Shown: positions 53,552-61,899, counted from the first letter of the stretch. The stretch is 64,000 bases of DNA from GCA-020345945 sp964596985 (GCA_964596985.1 CAZQWG010000003.1:62001-126000), one strand, 5' to 3'. A program made the numbers and translations. Notes: generated from the sequence alone by a model not told the origin.

Positions 53552-53953
53552 AGTAATGAAAAGAGTCAGACAGGCTCTAATGAAGCAAAAATTTCAACCA
53601 GTAATAGAAACCGACTATCCCATTACTATTCCATGGCAGTGGCATATCTAGAGACGAATAGAGACCATACCAAGCCAACCATTGTAGCTATAAGAAGATG
53701 AGAGATTATTTTGAACAGTAGTGTGTGCACGGGCGTCTACAGTAGACGCCGTGCGTGTTTTTAGCGAAGAAAAAAGGTGGGCTTCAAAGCCCTAGCTCTC
53801 AGCTATTGTGTCCGGTTAGGAAGCGAATCCACCCATCCACTGACCCATACATCCATTCACACACTCAGCCATCTTCTCAACCAGAGAATGCATCCAACCA
53901 ATTAACAGTGTCCGGTAGAATCCCAACTTATCTCCAAGAAGATATTTTCCGCA
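53552..53953. other. Non-coding stretch
   Basis: No supported gene. It holds the strong hairpin at 53727-53762, a nonamer GTGTCCGGT repeated exactly 100 bases apart (53808 and 53908), and a G-poor tract with four ATCCA words at about 53826-53897. Confidence 0.4.
53727..53762 (+). terminator. Strong hairpin followed by a T-run
   Basis: GGCGTCTAC-A-GTAGACGCC (53732-53750), extended by GCAC/GTGC on the outside with one bulged G, is followed by GTGTTTTT. It resembles an intrinsic terminator for the membrane protein gene. The one-base loop makes it equally a DNA palindrome that might be a protein site. Confidence 0.5.
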
Positions 53954-54601
53954 TTAGGGAAGCTTCAAGGCCTTGAGTGCGGTTTCCTCCAGATCCTTGA
54001 TCCGTCTGACCTCTGCTCTCACTGCGGTCAGCTTCTTCCTGTAATGCCTTCGTACCATAGCTCTGAGCTGTCTTCGGTCCTTGATTTCGTAGCCTGCCTC
54101 GATCTCGGCTGAGAGCCGGGACTCCCGCTCCGGTATCTCCCTGTATGAGAGGACCGCGAAGTTTCCACCCGGTAGCGACGCTATCACTTCGTAGGTTCTG
54201 GCGACCCACACCCCCTCAGGCGGGAACACCGTCTCAAGGTTTTCAAAGGTTGAGACCAGACGGGCTCCAGGCTTGTAAGCCCTCAGAAAGTCCTCAAGGG
54301 CATCCCTAGCATCCTCGGGTTCAACCCACTCCTCAGCGAGGATCAGCCTAACGGTCTGACCGACCACACTGCCCTCTATCTCTTTACCGGGAGCGAGGTG
54401 GTGGATAATCAAACCGCAGACTGCTCCTACACTCTCGGATCGAGGGTCGAGCATCTCCTCCTCCTCAAGAATCCTAAGGACCTCTCTGACCTTCTGAGAC
54501 CACTCTTCAGGTGTTCTGAGTACCTTACGGGGGCTACTATCGAGATACCTGACCACATCATGGATCAGATCCTCTTCAATCTGGTCTTGCCGTCCACTCA
54601 T
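53954..54601 (-). CDS. Unknown protein
   Basis: A 215-residue, charged, mostly helical protein. Residues 1-90 are acidic (IEEDLIHDVVRYLDSS.. VREVLRILEEEEML), a central beta stretch includes VWVARTYEVIASLPGGNFAVLSY, and the C-terminal 60 residues are basic helix (RRHYRKKLTAVRAEVRRIKDLEE). No family recognised. It is the downstream end of the long minus-strand run of small genes. Confidence 0.55.
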   Translation of the reverse strand: MSGRQDQIEEDLIHDVVRYLDSSPRKVLRTPEEWSQKVREVLRILEEEEMLDPRSESVGAVCGLIIHHLAPGKEIEGSVVGQTVRLILAEEWVEPEDARDALEDFLRAYKPGARLVSTFENLETVFPPEGVWVARTYEVIASLPGGNFAVLSYREIPERESRLSAEIEAGYEIKDRRQLRAMVRRHYRKKLTAVRAEVRRIKDLEETALKALKLP

Positions 54602-54737
54602 ACCCGGTCCCTCTTGAAGCCTACTTGGTCGTGAACCTTCACGTCTAACATTCTTCTCATCAGACCATCTCCTCCTACTTTCTCGTCTCTGGGGCCCTGA
54701 GACTGAGTTCGTCTCTCTGGGTCCCGTGTTTTATCCC

Positions 54738-54752
54738 GAAAAAAGTGGGTGG
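54738..54752 (-). terminator. T-run terminator
   Basis: On the minus strand CCACCCACTTTTTTC begins immediately after the stop of the gene at 54753-54926. Similar C-rich plus T5-6 endings follow other genes of this run (60528-60560, 61884-61895), which fits archaeal intrinsic termination. Confidence 0.5.
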
Positions 54753-54926
54753 TTAGCTGAAGAACCGTAGGGCTTCGGCTCTCTCGTGGAGCTCCTCCAC
54801 CTTGGAGAGTTCTTTAGGATTCAGCCTCCGCCCTATCCGCTCCTCCAGCTCCCTGACGTACCTGCTCAACCGTTTCAGGTGTCCCTCCTCATCGAGGATG
54901 GGTACCCTCAAAGACTTTTCCTCCAT
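54753..54926 (-). CDS. 57-residue helical protein
   Basis: A short gene with GGAGGT at 54933-54938, six bases before the ATG. The product, LKRLSRYVRELEERIGRRLNP..KVEELHERAEALRFF, is an amphipathic helical hairpin rich in Leu and charges and could dimerise. No family recognised. A T-run terminator follows its stop. Confidence 0.6.
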   Translation of the reverse strand: MEEKSLRVPILDEEGHLKRLSRYVRELEERIGRRLNPKELSKVEELHERAEALRFFS

Positions 54927-55059
54927 CTCCTTACCTCCTCAGTCATCCGTTGGGTGCCGTGCTCTAGATTTCGTCTAGGGAAAGCCTGTGGTAGTGGCAG
55001 AAGACCGGCATCGCTTCCAACTTCAAAACAGGTGGTCGATAGTAGTCCAAGGGTCTTAC

Positions 55060-55230
55060 TTAGATTATCTCTCTTCCCTGATCTATCATCAGTCTTACCA
55101 GGCATGAGGCGCACATCGCTGCTTCTTCGTTTTTATTCTCCGGTCTTCTCTCTGCTAGGATGTAGAGGTAGCCGTACCAACCACAGCCAAAGCATTTCTC
55201 AGGCTCGTCCGTCACCTGAAAGATCTTCAA
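55060..55230 (-). CDS. 56-residue zinc-binding protein
   Basis: A short gene on a TTG start preceded by GAGGTGG about six bases away. The product carries CFGCGWYGYLYILAE and, 27 residues later, MCASCLVRLMIDQG, giving two CxxC pairs for one zinc ion. It lies 17 bases after the gene at 55248-55937 and is probably in its transcript. Function unknown. Confidence 0.6.
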   Translation of the reverse strand: MKIFQVTDEPEKCFGCGWYGYLYILAERRPENKNEEAAMCASCLVRLMIDQGREII

Positions 55231-55247
55231 TTCTCACCACCTCAAGG

Positions 55248-55937
55248 TCATATGTCGTTGAAAGGGTCGTCCGATCCTTCAGAGGACCTGTTTGGGATTA
55301 CCTGTCTCAGCTTCGCCCTGAGTTCTTTCAGCTTTCCTTCTTCTTCCCTCACGGTCCTAGCGCTCTCCTCCAAGAACTCTTCGATCCGACTGGCTTTCTC
55401 TTCGGCTGTCAACACTCGAAAACCTTGACCGTCTATGATCGCGTGGGACTCCTCGATTATCTTCGGCTGGATCTTCTGCAGGGCCTTGACCTGCCTAACC
55501 CTACTCTCCTGACGTTCAATCGACTCGTAGTCAAGCAGCTTCTGGAACTCTTCTCGACTCTTCGGTATCGGCTTGTCTTTGCTACTGTTCATCTCGTAGA
55601 TCCCCAGGGAGGTCGCAGTAAGTATGAACCGGACCAGCCTGGTGTCTCCCCAAGAATTCCCATATGCGAAGCTGGTTCCCTCGTCAGCCCTCAGTTGGCC
55701 GTACGGGTGGTCGGACATAGAGTAGTCCTCGCCTCTACGATAACACCACTTGAAGGCTTGGAGCCAGCCGGGCAGCTTCACTAAGCCCTTTTTCAGCTTC
55801 GACTCGGTGACGCGCTTCCCCTTAAGATCGCAGACATACCATTCCTCTAGGGAATGGTCTGGATGATAGTAGTCCGTCATAAGGTCGCTGTCGTCATAGA
55901 CAGCGCGTAGAACGATAACCCTCTGATATTCTACCAC
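55248..55937 (-). CDS. Unknown protein
   Basis: A 229-residue protein. The first half (VIVLRAVYDDSDLMTDYYHP.., WLQAFKWCYRRGEDYS) is alpha/beta and acidic; residues about 125-215 form a charged coiled coil (KASRIEEFLEESARTVREEEGKLKEL is its densest part). GTG start with GGAGGTGA four bases upstream. No family recognised; member of the element's small-gene run. Confidence 0.6.
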   Translation of the reverse strand: MVEYQRVIVLRAVYDDSDLMTDYYHPDHSLEEWYVCDLKGKRVTESKLKKGLVKLPGWLQAFKWCYRRGEDYSMSDHPYGQLRADEGTSFAYGNSWGDTRLVRFILTATSLGIYEMNSSKDKPIPKSREEFQKLLDYESIERQESRVRQVKALQKIQPKIIEESHAIIDGQGFRVLTAEEKASRIEEFLEESARTVREEEGKLKELRAKLRQVIPNRSSEGSDDPFNDI

Positions 55938-55970
55938 ATTATCACCTCCTTCGTCTCATTTTTGCATTAA

Positions 55971-56087
55971 TTAATCCGGTATCTTGGCTGCCTTGCCATC
56001 GCTGACCATCTCCTTGCCGGTTGTGGCCTCGCTGGGAGCCGGTGAGGCGGCAGAAGACACGCTGCTATCATCTCCGACACCGGTCAT
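55971..56087 (-). CDS. Possible 38-residue Ser/Ala-rich peptide
   Basis: An ATG overlaps the TGA of the gene at 56084-56644 (ATGA), so translation could be coupled. The product is low-complexity (SSVSSAASPAPSEATT) with an acidic start and basic end. It has no folded look; it could be a tail peptide or simply untranslated. Confidence 0.3.
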   Translation of the reverse strand: MTGVGDDSSVSSAASPAPSEATTGKEMVSDGKAAKIPD

Positions 56088-56644
56088 CGGTGCTTGTCCA
56101 GTTCTCTGAGCTGTTTTCTGAGTTCGACGGCTTCGGCCTGAGAGAAGACCTGTCCTCTCTCCCAGCCGGCGTCGGCAAGGATCCGCATCATAGACTCTAT
56201 CACCTTGAGGTTCTCGTCGAGGCATGCGGCAAGCCTCTCTAGGTCATGTGTCTCGTAGTACTCGCCCTCGTCGTGGACGATGAGGCTGTCCTTGTCGATT
56301 ATGTCTGAGTCCCGTATCAGCTCGATCATCTTCACAACCCAGACGTGTGCCCGGATGTCGGCGTACTGCGTCTTTGTGAAACCGGACCAATCGAACCTCT
56401 TGCCTTCTCTTCTGAGGATCTCGTCGTAGCAGCCGTCGAAGATATGGAATGACTCGCACCCGGGGTGTATGTTCACGCCTTCCTGTTCCCATCCGCGGTA
56501 GGTCTCCCGGTAGTGCTGGAATCCCAGACCGAGGGCCTCAGACAACTTCTTACCTTCTCGCAGGACCAGGGCCCTGAGGTCGTCTCTGATCTTGTCTTCA
56601 GCGAAGTTCGCTCGGTAATGGATGGTTATACCCAAATCTATCAT
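56084..56644 (-). CDS. Unknown protein
   Basis: A 186-residue acidic helical protein (ALVLREGKKLSEALGLGFQHY, DEILRREGKRFDWSGFTKTQ, LERLAACLDENLKVIESMM). No family recognised. AAGGAG abuts the ATG; a TTG three codons later has better spacing and may be the true start. The downstream peptide gene overlaps its stop. Confidence 0.55.
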   Translation of the reverse strand: MIDLGITIHYRANFAEDKIRDDLRALVLREGKKLSEALGLGFQHYRETYRGWEQEGVNIHPGCESFHIFDGCYDEILRREGKRFDWSGFTKTQYADIRAHVWVVKMIELIRDSDIIDKDSLIVHDEGEYYETHDLERLAACLDENLKVIESMMRILADAGWERGQVFSQAEAVELRKQLRELDKHR

Positions 56645-56796
56645 CTCCTTCTCTCTTCTTGCCTGGATGGCTCATGCTAGCCAGGCTTTGATACCGTAAA
56701 AAGCGGGGAAGATGTCTCTCAGCCGGTCACGACGTCTCGAATCCTACGCAGGGACGGCTGAGAGGAGAACTACGATACGCTGTCGCCTTCTTCGCT

Positions 56797-57125
56797 TTAC
56801 TCCCACTGTACACCGGCCCGTTTCAGGGCCTCCATGAAATCTGTGATGGCTTCATCCGGGACTTCCGCCTCGTCTATCCCCTCCGTCCTTCCGTCGTTGT
56901 CCTCTGCTAGGCTGTCGCACCAGCAGACCACCCTGGAGTAGGCGGTCTCCCCTGTCCTCCTGTCGATGTCCAGCCTGTAGTATGTGCTCTCGCTGTAAGT
57001 CCCCCGCTGTTCGTCAGGTGGTCGTAGAGGTACTCTCCTTGGATCTCCTTCTCGGAGATGGTCCATGAGCATCTCCTGGAATCCTTCAGCTTCTCCTCAT
57101 CAAACATCTCAAGGATGAAGCTCAT
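56797..57125 (-). pseudogene. Gene interrupted by a frameshift in a C5 run
   Basis: ATG at 57125 overlaps the TGA of the gene at 57122-57454. The frame reads MSFILEMFDEEKLKDS to GEYLYDHLTNSGG and then turns into non-protein-like sequence. The neighbouring frame continues sensibly as TYSESTYYRLDIDRRTG, VVCWCDSLAEDN and ITDFMEALKRAGVQWE to a stop at 56797. The switch falls at a run of five G (minus strand; C run at 57001-57005). One extra G would restore a 109-residue protein. A sequencing error, recent mutation or programmed slippage are all possible. Confidence 0.55.
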
Positions 57126-57454
57126 TTCCTCTCCTCCTCTGCGGGTAGGGACATGGCGTACTCGAAGGCTTGGTCGGGGTCCCTGAACCACTTCAAGGCC
57201 TTCTCGTCGTCCCTGTAGGCTAAACGTATCCTCACATTTGGGGAGTTGACCGCCTTGTGGATCTGGTGGAGCCAGGCCTTTCCTAGGCGCTCCTCCTCCC
57301 CGTCCGGGCGGATCTTGGCGTAGAAGCTCACGCATTCCTTTGGGTGGTAGTAGATCAGGTAGATGGCTCCCTCCTCTGTGAAGATCTTCAGCTTGAGCTG
57401 TCCACGCATCTCCTCCACCCTGTCCTTCAGCATCTCAACCTGCCATGCTTCCAA
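57122..57454 (-). CDS. Unknown protein
   Basis: A 110-residue protein: an N-terminal helix (VEMLKDRVEEMRGQLKL) followed by an antiparallel-sheet-like part (FTEEGAIYLIYYHPKECVSFYAKIR) and a helical end. TTG start with GGAGGTG eight bases upstream. No family recognised. Its stop overlaps the start of the frameshifted gene. Confidence 0.55.
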   Translation of the reverse strand: MEAWQVEMLKDRVEEMRGQLKLKIFTEEGAIYLIYYHPKECVSFYAKIRPDGEEERLGKAWLHQIHKAVNSPNVRIRLAYRDDEKALKWFRDPDQAFEYAMSLPAEEERK

Positions 57455-57540
57455 CTATATGACACCTCCAAAATCGATCTCACTGGGTTTTTCCCTCCCA
57501 GAATCCCCTGCCTTAAGAAGAGCTGGTTTCTGCGCGGTGG

Positions 57541-58410
57541 TCAGTTGGCGCGGGATTCTTCGGGAGACGGCTTCACCTGTTTTCCGAAGACCTGATCCTT
57601 CTCGGCGTTCTCGTCGTCTTGTAGGAGGAAGAGTATCTTCGCGACCGTGAGGAGTATCCCCTCATCCGCCTCCACTGCTCTCTCGTCGCTGAGGATGAGC
57701 CTCCCACTGGACCTCCCGTTGTAGCCGGGGACGATGCAGAGTCTTCTCTCGTTTAGGTAGCAGCTTCCAGTGTTGAGGTTTATGCGGTACTCGTGTAGCT
57801 TGCCCTGCACCCGGATTGTCTCGCCTTCCAGTCTCACCAGGGGGCTCTTGGCTACGAGGTCGTTGAGTAGGGTGAGACTCAGTTCCCTAGCCGTCCTCCG
57901 CCGGATCCACTCATCGATGACGGCAACGTCTTCCTCGCCTCTCAGTAGGGCGCATAGCATCCGGACTACCTCCTCTTTCTCGCTGGGGTGGGTGCGTATG
58001 GTGGTCTCGGCGTTGGCTATGGCGTAGACGTCGGGGGTGGTTGTGGAGGCTATGCTGTTGTCAGGGGAGAAGAATACCTCAGTCATCGGCTGGTAGAGTA
58101 TCGGTAGTGTGTCAAGCCTCTTGGTCTGGGTTATGGTTTGGATCAGCTTCCACTCGGCTTCGTCCTTGATCTCTAGTTTCAAGGCGTTTTCTCGTAGCTT
58201 CGGGTTATCGTAGCATAGTTCGGCCAGCTCCCAGTACGCCTCTCTCTGGGTGTGGGGGTCTGTGAGGATCCGTTGGGTGAGGTGCTGGTCGCCGCTGTGG
58301 ACTGCTTTGAGGAGGACCCTTGTGGACGCGGAGTCCTTGCGTAGGAGGTGTGGTCTCCCCTCGTGTATTACGAGGAGGTTGCAGTGGGTCTCGTGGATAA
58401 CGGTCTTCAA
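57541..58410 (-). CDS. Unknown protein coupled to the GHKL ATPase
   Basis: The frame is open further upstream, but the sequence there is the GHKL gene read in another frame. The TTG at 58410 overlaps that gene's TGA (TTGA) and begins KTVIHETHCNLLVIHEGRPHLL, so 289 residues are taken. The N-terminal half is helical; the C-terminal part has VRLEGETIRVQGKLHEYRINL..GSCYLNERRLCIV, a beta-barrel-like pattern. No family recognised. The tight coupling suggests it works with the GHKL ATPase, perhaps as its client adaptor or partner subunit. Confidence 0.6.
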   Translation of the reverse strand: MKTVIHETHCNLLVIHEGRPHLLRKDSASTRVLLKAVHSGDQHLTQRILTDPHTQREAYWELAELCYDNPKLRENALKLEIKDEAEWKLIQTITQTKRLDTLPILYQPMTEVFFSPDNSIASTTTPDVYAIANAETTIRTHPSEKEEVVRMLCALLRGEEDVAVIDEWIRRRTARELSLTLLNDLVAKSPLVRLEGETIRVQGKLHEYRINLNTGSCYLNERRLCIVPGYNGRSSGRLILSDERAVEADEGILLTVAKILFLLQDDENAEKDQVFGKQVKPSPEESRAN

Positions 58411-60485
58411 CCTACCCCTGCCTCCTGGAAGATGCCTCTGAGGAGTCTTGGTACCGCTTTGAAACGGTTGTCCGAGGTCATGAGGGCGAAGGCCCTCTCG
58501 ACGACCGGCAACTGGTTCGGCTCTTCGAGTGACTTCTCGCAGAGCTTCAGGAACTGGACGGTCTCCTCGGATATGGAGAGCCTGACGATCTCTATGTTGT
58601 CGCTGTAGCTCCATCCGACCTCTGCGTAGGAGTGGCCGGTGCGCCACTCGTAGCTGAAACCGCACTCCACGCCGATCACTTGGCGGAGGAGGCTGTGGAG
58701 TCTTTGGAGGCGTTCGGGGCCGTATGCTGTCTCGAAGATGTCTTTTGCGTTGTTGGTGTAGGTTACATCTAGGAACTTGAGTTTCCTCGATAGGTCTCCG
58801 TCCACCCGGTATACCCTTCCTCGGGTCTTTGCGATGAGCTGGCTGAAGAGGGTACTTCTCTCCTGGTCTAGGATTATGGGGGCGGTTAGGGTCTTGGTGG
58901 TTGGGTTGTAGTCTTGTCCGAAGAACCCTGTCAGCTCCCTCTGCAGGTTCTCGATAAGTTCCTCGAGGGTGATTACGTAGCCTTTCTCCAGTAGGTGTCT
59001 CTTCACCTTCTTGAAGCGGCAGGTGAGGATGCTGTAGCCGATCTCGCCAAACCTATCCTCAGGGGACTCCCGGTAGTGGTTCCGGATCGTGGAGAAGTCG
59101 CCTTTCAGTACGAACCGGTTCCCTTGGTTGTGGGCGGCTATGAGTTCCCCTAGGGTTCGGTCTTGGTCGTTGATCCTGACTGGGGTGTTGAGGTCCAGCT
59201 TCTCCTCGTTCTTGGTTCTGACCCTCCCGACCATCCTGATCAGGTTCTTGACCGGGGTTTCCCGGACCTTCTTCCATGTTCCTTGGCTCATAGCCACTAG
59301 GATGTGCTTCTTGAGGATGTGCTTGACGCGGTGTGGTGAGAGGACGATGGTGGACACTACTATCTCCTTGCCAGCCTTGGTTGACTCCAGTAGGGCGTCA
59401 AGGACTGAGGCTGAGTCGACTTTGTTCTCCGGGTTCAGGTAAAGGGTGCACTCTGAGAGTAGGGCTGTCAGGAGGCTGGTGACTTGCTTGTCGTGTGAGT
59501 TCTTGCAGAGGAATATGAGCTGACTACGGGAGAGCTCGTTGTATGCGTTCCTCTCAAAGGTTGCTAAGACTTCTCCAGCCATCTTCTCGACCGCCTCTCC
59601 GACTCTCTTTTTGAAGGCTTCCCACTTCTCGTCTTCGATGATGTTGTCCCTGGTGGCGGTCAGGTTGACCGTGTTCTTGCCGCGTATGTTGATGGTGGAG
59701 TCTGAGAGCCCGTAGTACTGGTCTCTCACCGGGATCCGGTCCACGTAGAGTTTCGCATACCTCCGGTTGACGTATGTCTCGCCTGAAGGGTAGTAGGGGT
59801 TCTCTAGGTTCTCTTCGGTGAGGTAGATCTCCAGCTCCTTGTCGCTGTAGACGGGGGTGGTCGGTGCCTGCTGGCTGATAGTCTCGCTCTGCCCGTCTAT
59901 CCTGAGTTCCACTGGGACCTCCACGTACTCGGCGTACTCTCTTACCTTTCTTGCGATCTCGTACTCGTCTACGTCCCTGGAGTAGGTGGCGGTTATGGTG
60001 GTTCCGTAGTCATCCCTGGGTTCTGGGGGTAGGAAGTGCAGGCCTTCTAGGGTTACGTAGACTAGGTTTGTCTCGCCGCTGAGGCTCTTGGTGTGGATGA
60101 TGAATGCGTCGGTCAGCCCGAACATGCTCTTCGCGCCGAGGCCGTAGACGCCGGTCAGCGTCGGGTCTCCCCGCTTGTTCGAGACCCCGTACCAGCGGTA
60201 GACGTTCACCAGCTCCTCGCGGCTCATCCCGTTGCCGTTGTCGCTTATCTTCAGGTTCCTCTGACCTGTGTCCACTTCAACCATGATTCTCCCGTCGTGG
60301 ATCGGGTTGAACTTGGGTTGCAGCTGGGCCCTCCGCCTTATGGCGTCCCTCGCGTTCTGTACGCCGCACTCTCGGATCGAGACGTAGGGGTCTCGGTACA
60401 TGCTTCTCTGAAGGATTGGCAGGATGGAGTCTCCGTCGATCTCGAAGGGCAGAAAATCGGGCTCCAGCCGCTGGGTTACAGTCAT
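58407..60485 (-). CDS. GHKL ATPase, Hsp90-like
   Basis: A 692-residue protein with an N-terminal GHKL (Bergerat) ATP-binding domain: QNARDA around Asn44, SDNGNGMS (Asp82, Gly84, Gly86) and GVYGLGAKSMFG (112-123). A middle domain follows with RRYAKLYVDRIPVRDQYYGL and INIRGKNTVNLTATRDNI, as in Hsp90/MutL-type middle domains. The residue four before Asn44, normally the catalytic Glu, is Cys40; Glu39 is one place off. It could be a chaperone-like, MORC-like or MutL-like clamp. No nuclease motif was seen. A coupled unknown gene follows. Confidence 0.75.
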   Translation of the reverse strand: MTVTQRLEPDFLPFEIDGDSILPILQRSMYRDPYVSIRECGVQNARDAIRRRAQLQPKFNPIHDGRIMVEVDTGQRNLKISDNGNGMSREELVNVYRWYGVSNKRGDPTLTGVYGLGAKSMFGLTDAFIIHTKSLSGETNLVYVTLEGLHFLPPEPRDDYGTTITATYSRDVDEYEIARKVREYAEYVEVPVELRIDGQSETISQQAPTTPVYSDKELEIYLTEENLENPYYPSGETYVNRRYAKLYVDRIPVRDQYYGLSDSTINIRGKNTVNLTATRDNIIEDEKWEAFKKRVGEAVEKMAGEVLATFERNAYNELSRSQLIFLCKNSHDKQVTSLLTALLSECTLYLNPENKVDSASVLDALLESTKAGKEIVVSTIVLSPHRVKHILKKHILVAMSQGTWKKVRETPVKNLIRMVGRVRTKNEEKLDLNTPVRINDQDRTLGELIAAHNQGNRFVLKGDFSTIRNHYRESPEDRFGEIGYSILTCRFKKVKRHLLEKGYVITLEELIENLQRELTGFFGQDYNPTTKTLTAPIILDQERSTLFSQLIAKTRGRVYRVDGDLSRKLKFLDVTYTNNAKDIFETAYGPERLQRLHSLLRQVIGVECGFSYEWRTGHSYAEVGWSYSDNIEIVRLSISEETVQFLKLCEKSLEEPNQLPVVERAFALMTSDNRFKAVPRLLRGIFQEAGVG

Positions 60486-60527
60486 GAATATCCCTCCTGG
60501 TCTGGTTTCTGGAGAAGATTTCCGGTA

Positions 60528-60560
60528 AAAAGGGGGGAAAGAAAAAAGGGTGGGGCGGGA
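60528..60560 (-). terminator. Double T-run terminator
   Basis: The minus strand reads a C-rich stretch followed by TTTTTT, then CCCCCC and TTTTT, starting a few bases after the stop at 60566. Likely end of the transcript carrying the 76-residue gene. Confidence 0.5.
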
Positions 60561-60565
60561 TGCTC

Positions 60566-60796
60566 TCAGCCTCCGGCCAGTACGGGCAGGGTGGCGAGCT
60601 TCACAGCCCCTTGTATCTGGGTGTCTAGGGAGACGATCTTCGCTGCACCTGTCTCGTCGACGAGTAGGATCTGTGCGAGGCCGTTCGCTACCGCACTGAG
60701 CACCGATCTCGGCGCTTTGGTGGATAGGAGCTGTCTGACGGTGGTCTTGGTTTCAGTTTCTACTTCTGTCTCCCATTTCAGTTTGGACGACTGCAT
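60566..60796 (-). CDS. 76-residue protein, unknown
   Basis: GGAGGTGA a few bases before the ATG and a T-run terminator right after the stop support a real gene. The N-terminus is charged (KLKWETEVETETKTTVRQLL) and the C-terminal half is small-residue-rich and mildly hydrophobic (VLSAVANGLAQILLVDETGAAKIV). No family recognised. Confidence 0.55.
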   Translation of the reverse strand: MQSSKLKWETEVETETKTTVRQLLSTKAPRSVLSAVANGLAQILLVDETGAAKIVSLDTQIQGAVKLATLPVLAGG

Positions 60797-60818
60797 ATGA
60801 TCACCTCCTTCTTCTGTT

Positions 60819-61460
60819 CTAGATTGGGTTTAGGCGGGGGGAACCGTCTGCAGGGCTAGGCTTTATCCTTCCCTGTAGCAGGCGGCGTGATGAATCAGGT
60901 TCGACGGTTTCTCGTCGAGGACTTCCAGGTCTCTGTCTTCGTGGATGTGTTTCGGTGCGGTGGTCTACGGGTTCTAGATAGTGGTATTGGATGCGGGTTA
61001 GGGTCTTCAGTTCGTCTCCGTTCCGGGTTCGGTAGCCTGGTGGGAACGTCTTCACTGTCTCGACGTGGCGGTATCGCCCATGCCGGTCTTCGCCTTCGCT
61101 CTCCCTCTTGGTGCATACTACGCCGTTTGGGTAGCGGATGGTAAGGGCTCCGTCTCTGTGGCGTGTGACCTTGACGCCCCGGGGGGCGAGGGTGGTCTCA
61201 TCCGGCTTCGGGGTTTGTGGCTTGCGCGGGTTTCTCTTGCTTTCAGTCTCCAACAGACGCCTTTGGCTGCTTGATAGTGCTGGGGGAATGGGGTTGTCTG
61301 CTTGGTCGATACTGGCTTTGCTGGGGCCGAATAGCCGCTTAACCGTCTCTGTGTACCACTTTCTTCCCTTCGCGGTTTCGTCTCCGTGGAGGTACGGTTC
61401 CCCTCTGGTCGTCGTCTTCGGTGTTCTGGTCCTCGAACCTCTTCTTGCCGTGTACAACAC
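60819..61460 (-). CDS. Basic, Arg/Pro-rich protein, unknown
   Basis: A 213-residue protein, strongly basic and mostly low-complexity at both ends. The core VKVTRHRDGALTIRYPNGVV.. GRYRHVETVKTFPPGYRTRNGD looks like a small beta-sheet domain. GGAGGTG overlaps the GTG at 61460; TTG at 61457 or a later codon may be the start. DNA or RNA binding is plausible from charge only. Confidence 0.5.
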   Translation of the reverse strand: MLYTARRGSRTRTPKTTTRGEPYLHGDETAKGRKWYTETVKRLFGPSKASIDQADNPIPPALSSSQRRLLETESKRNPRKPQTPKPDETTLAPRGVKVTRHRDGALTIRYPNGVVCTKRESEGEDRHGRYRHVETVKTFPPGYRTRNGDELKTLTRIQYHYLEPVDHRTETHPRRQRPGSPRRETVEPDSSRRLLQGRIKPSPADGSPRLNPI

Positions 61461-61597
61461 CTCCTTCTATGGTTCTATGCCCGCTTGCTGGGTACCCAGC
61501 CTTACGGCTGGATCGGTTTGACGGGCTCGACCGCTGGTGACCCAGCCGGAAAAAGAGTAGGGTGTTTCATGTCGTTGTTTGGGCGTAGGAGAACGTT

Positions 61598-61708
61598 TCA
61601 GCTACGACGTATGGCTGCCAGTATGGTGAGTTGCTCCAGTGCCCAGATGCGCTCCTCACTGCTTCGGGGTGAGAGCGCTTTGTAGAGCATCCGTTGGCGT
61701 GGGTTCAT
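61598..61708 (-). CDS. Possible 36-residue peptide
   Basis: ATG at 61708 is preceded by GGGAGG about 11 bases upstream and followed by NPRQRMLYKALSPRSSEER and a helical end to TGA. It fills an otherwise empty 430-base stretch of the small-gene run. The evidence is a ribosome site and a helical product only. Confidence 0.3.
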   Translation of the reverse strand: MNPRQRMLYKALSPRSSEERIWALEQLTILAAIRRS

Positions 61709-61883
61709 CTTCTCGTAGACCTCCCTGAAAAGGAGAAGCCCCGGTTACGACTTCGGGACCGGGCATGTCGGATGTCATGCCTTCTCCCGTATCGGCGCCG
61801 AACCGGGGCAACTAAGTGCGCCGACCTCCAGCCCGCTCAGAGAGCCGGAGCCAGGGTTTGGACGCTCCGTTTCAGGGCTGGTT

Positions 61884-61895
61884 TAGAAAAAAGGA
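61884..61895 (-). terminator. T-run terminator
   Basis: The minus strand reads CCCTCCTTTTTT starting four bases after the stop codon of the small membrane protein gene at 61900. Confidence 0.45.
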
Positions 61896-61899
61896 GGGG

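Noticed and set aside
54786..55784. Long plus-strand frame of 332 codons.
   Set aside because: It runs antisense to several small genes with good ribosome sites and has no folded-protein character.
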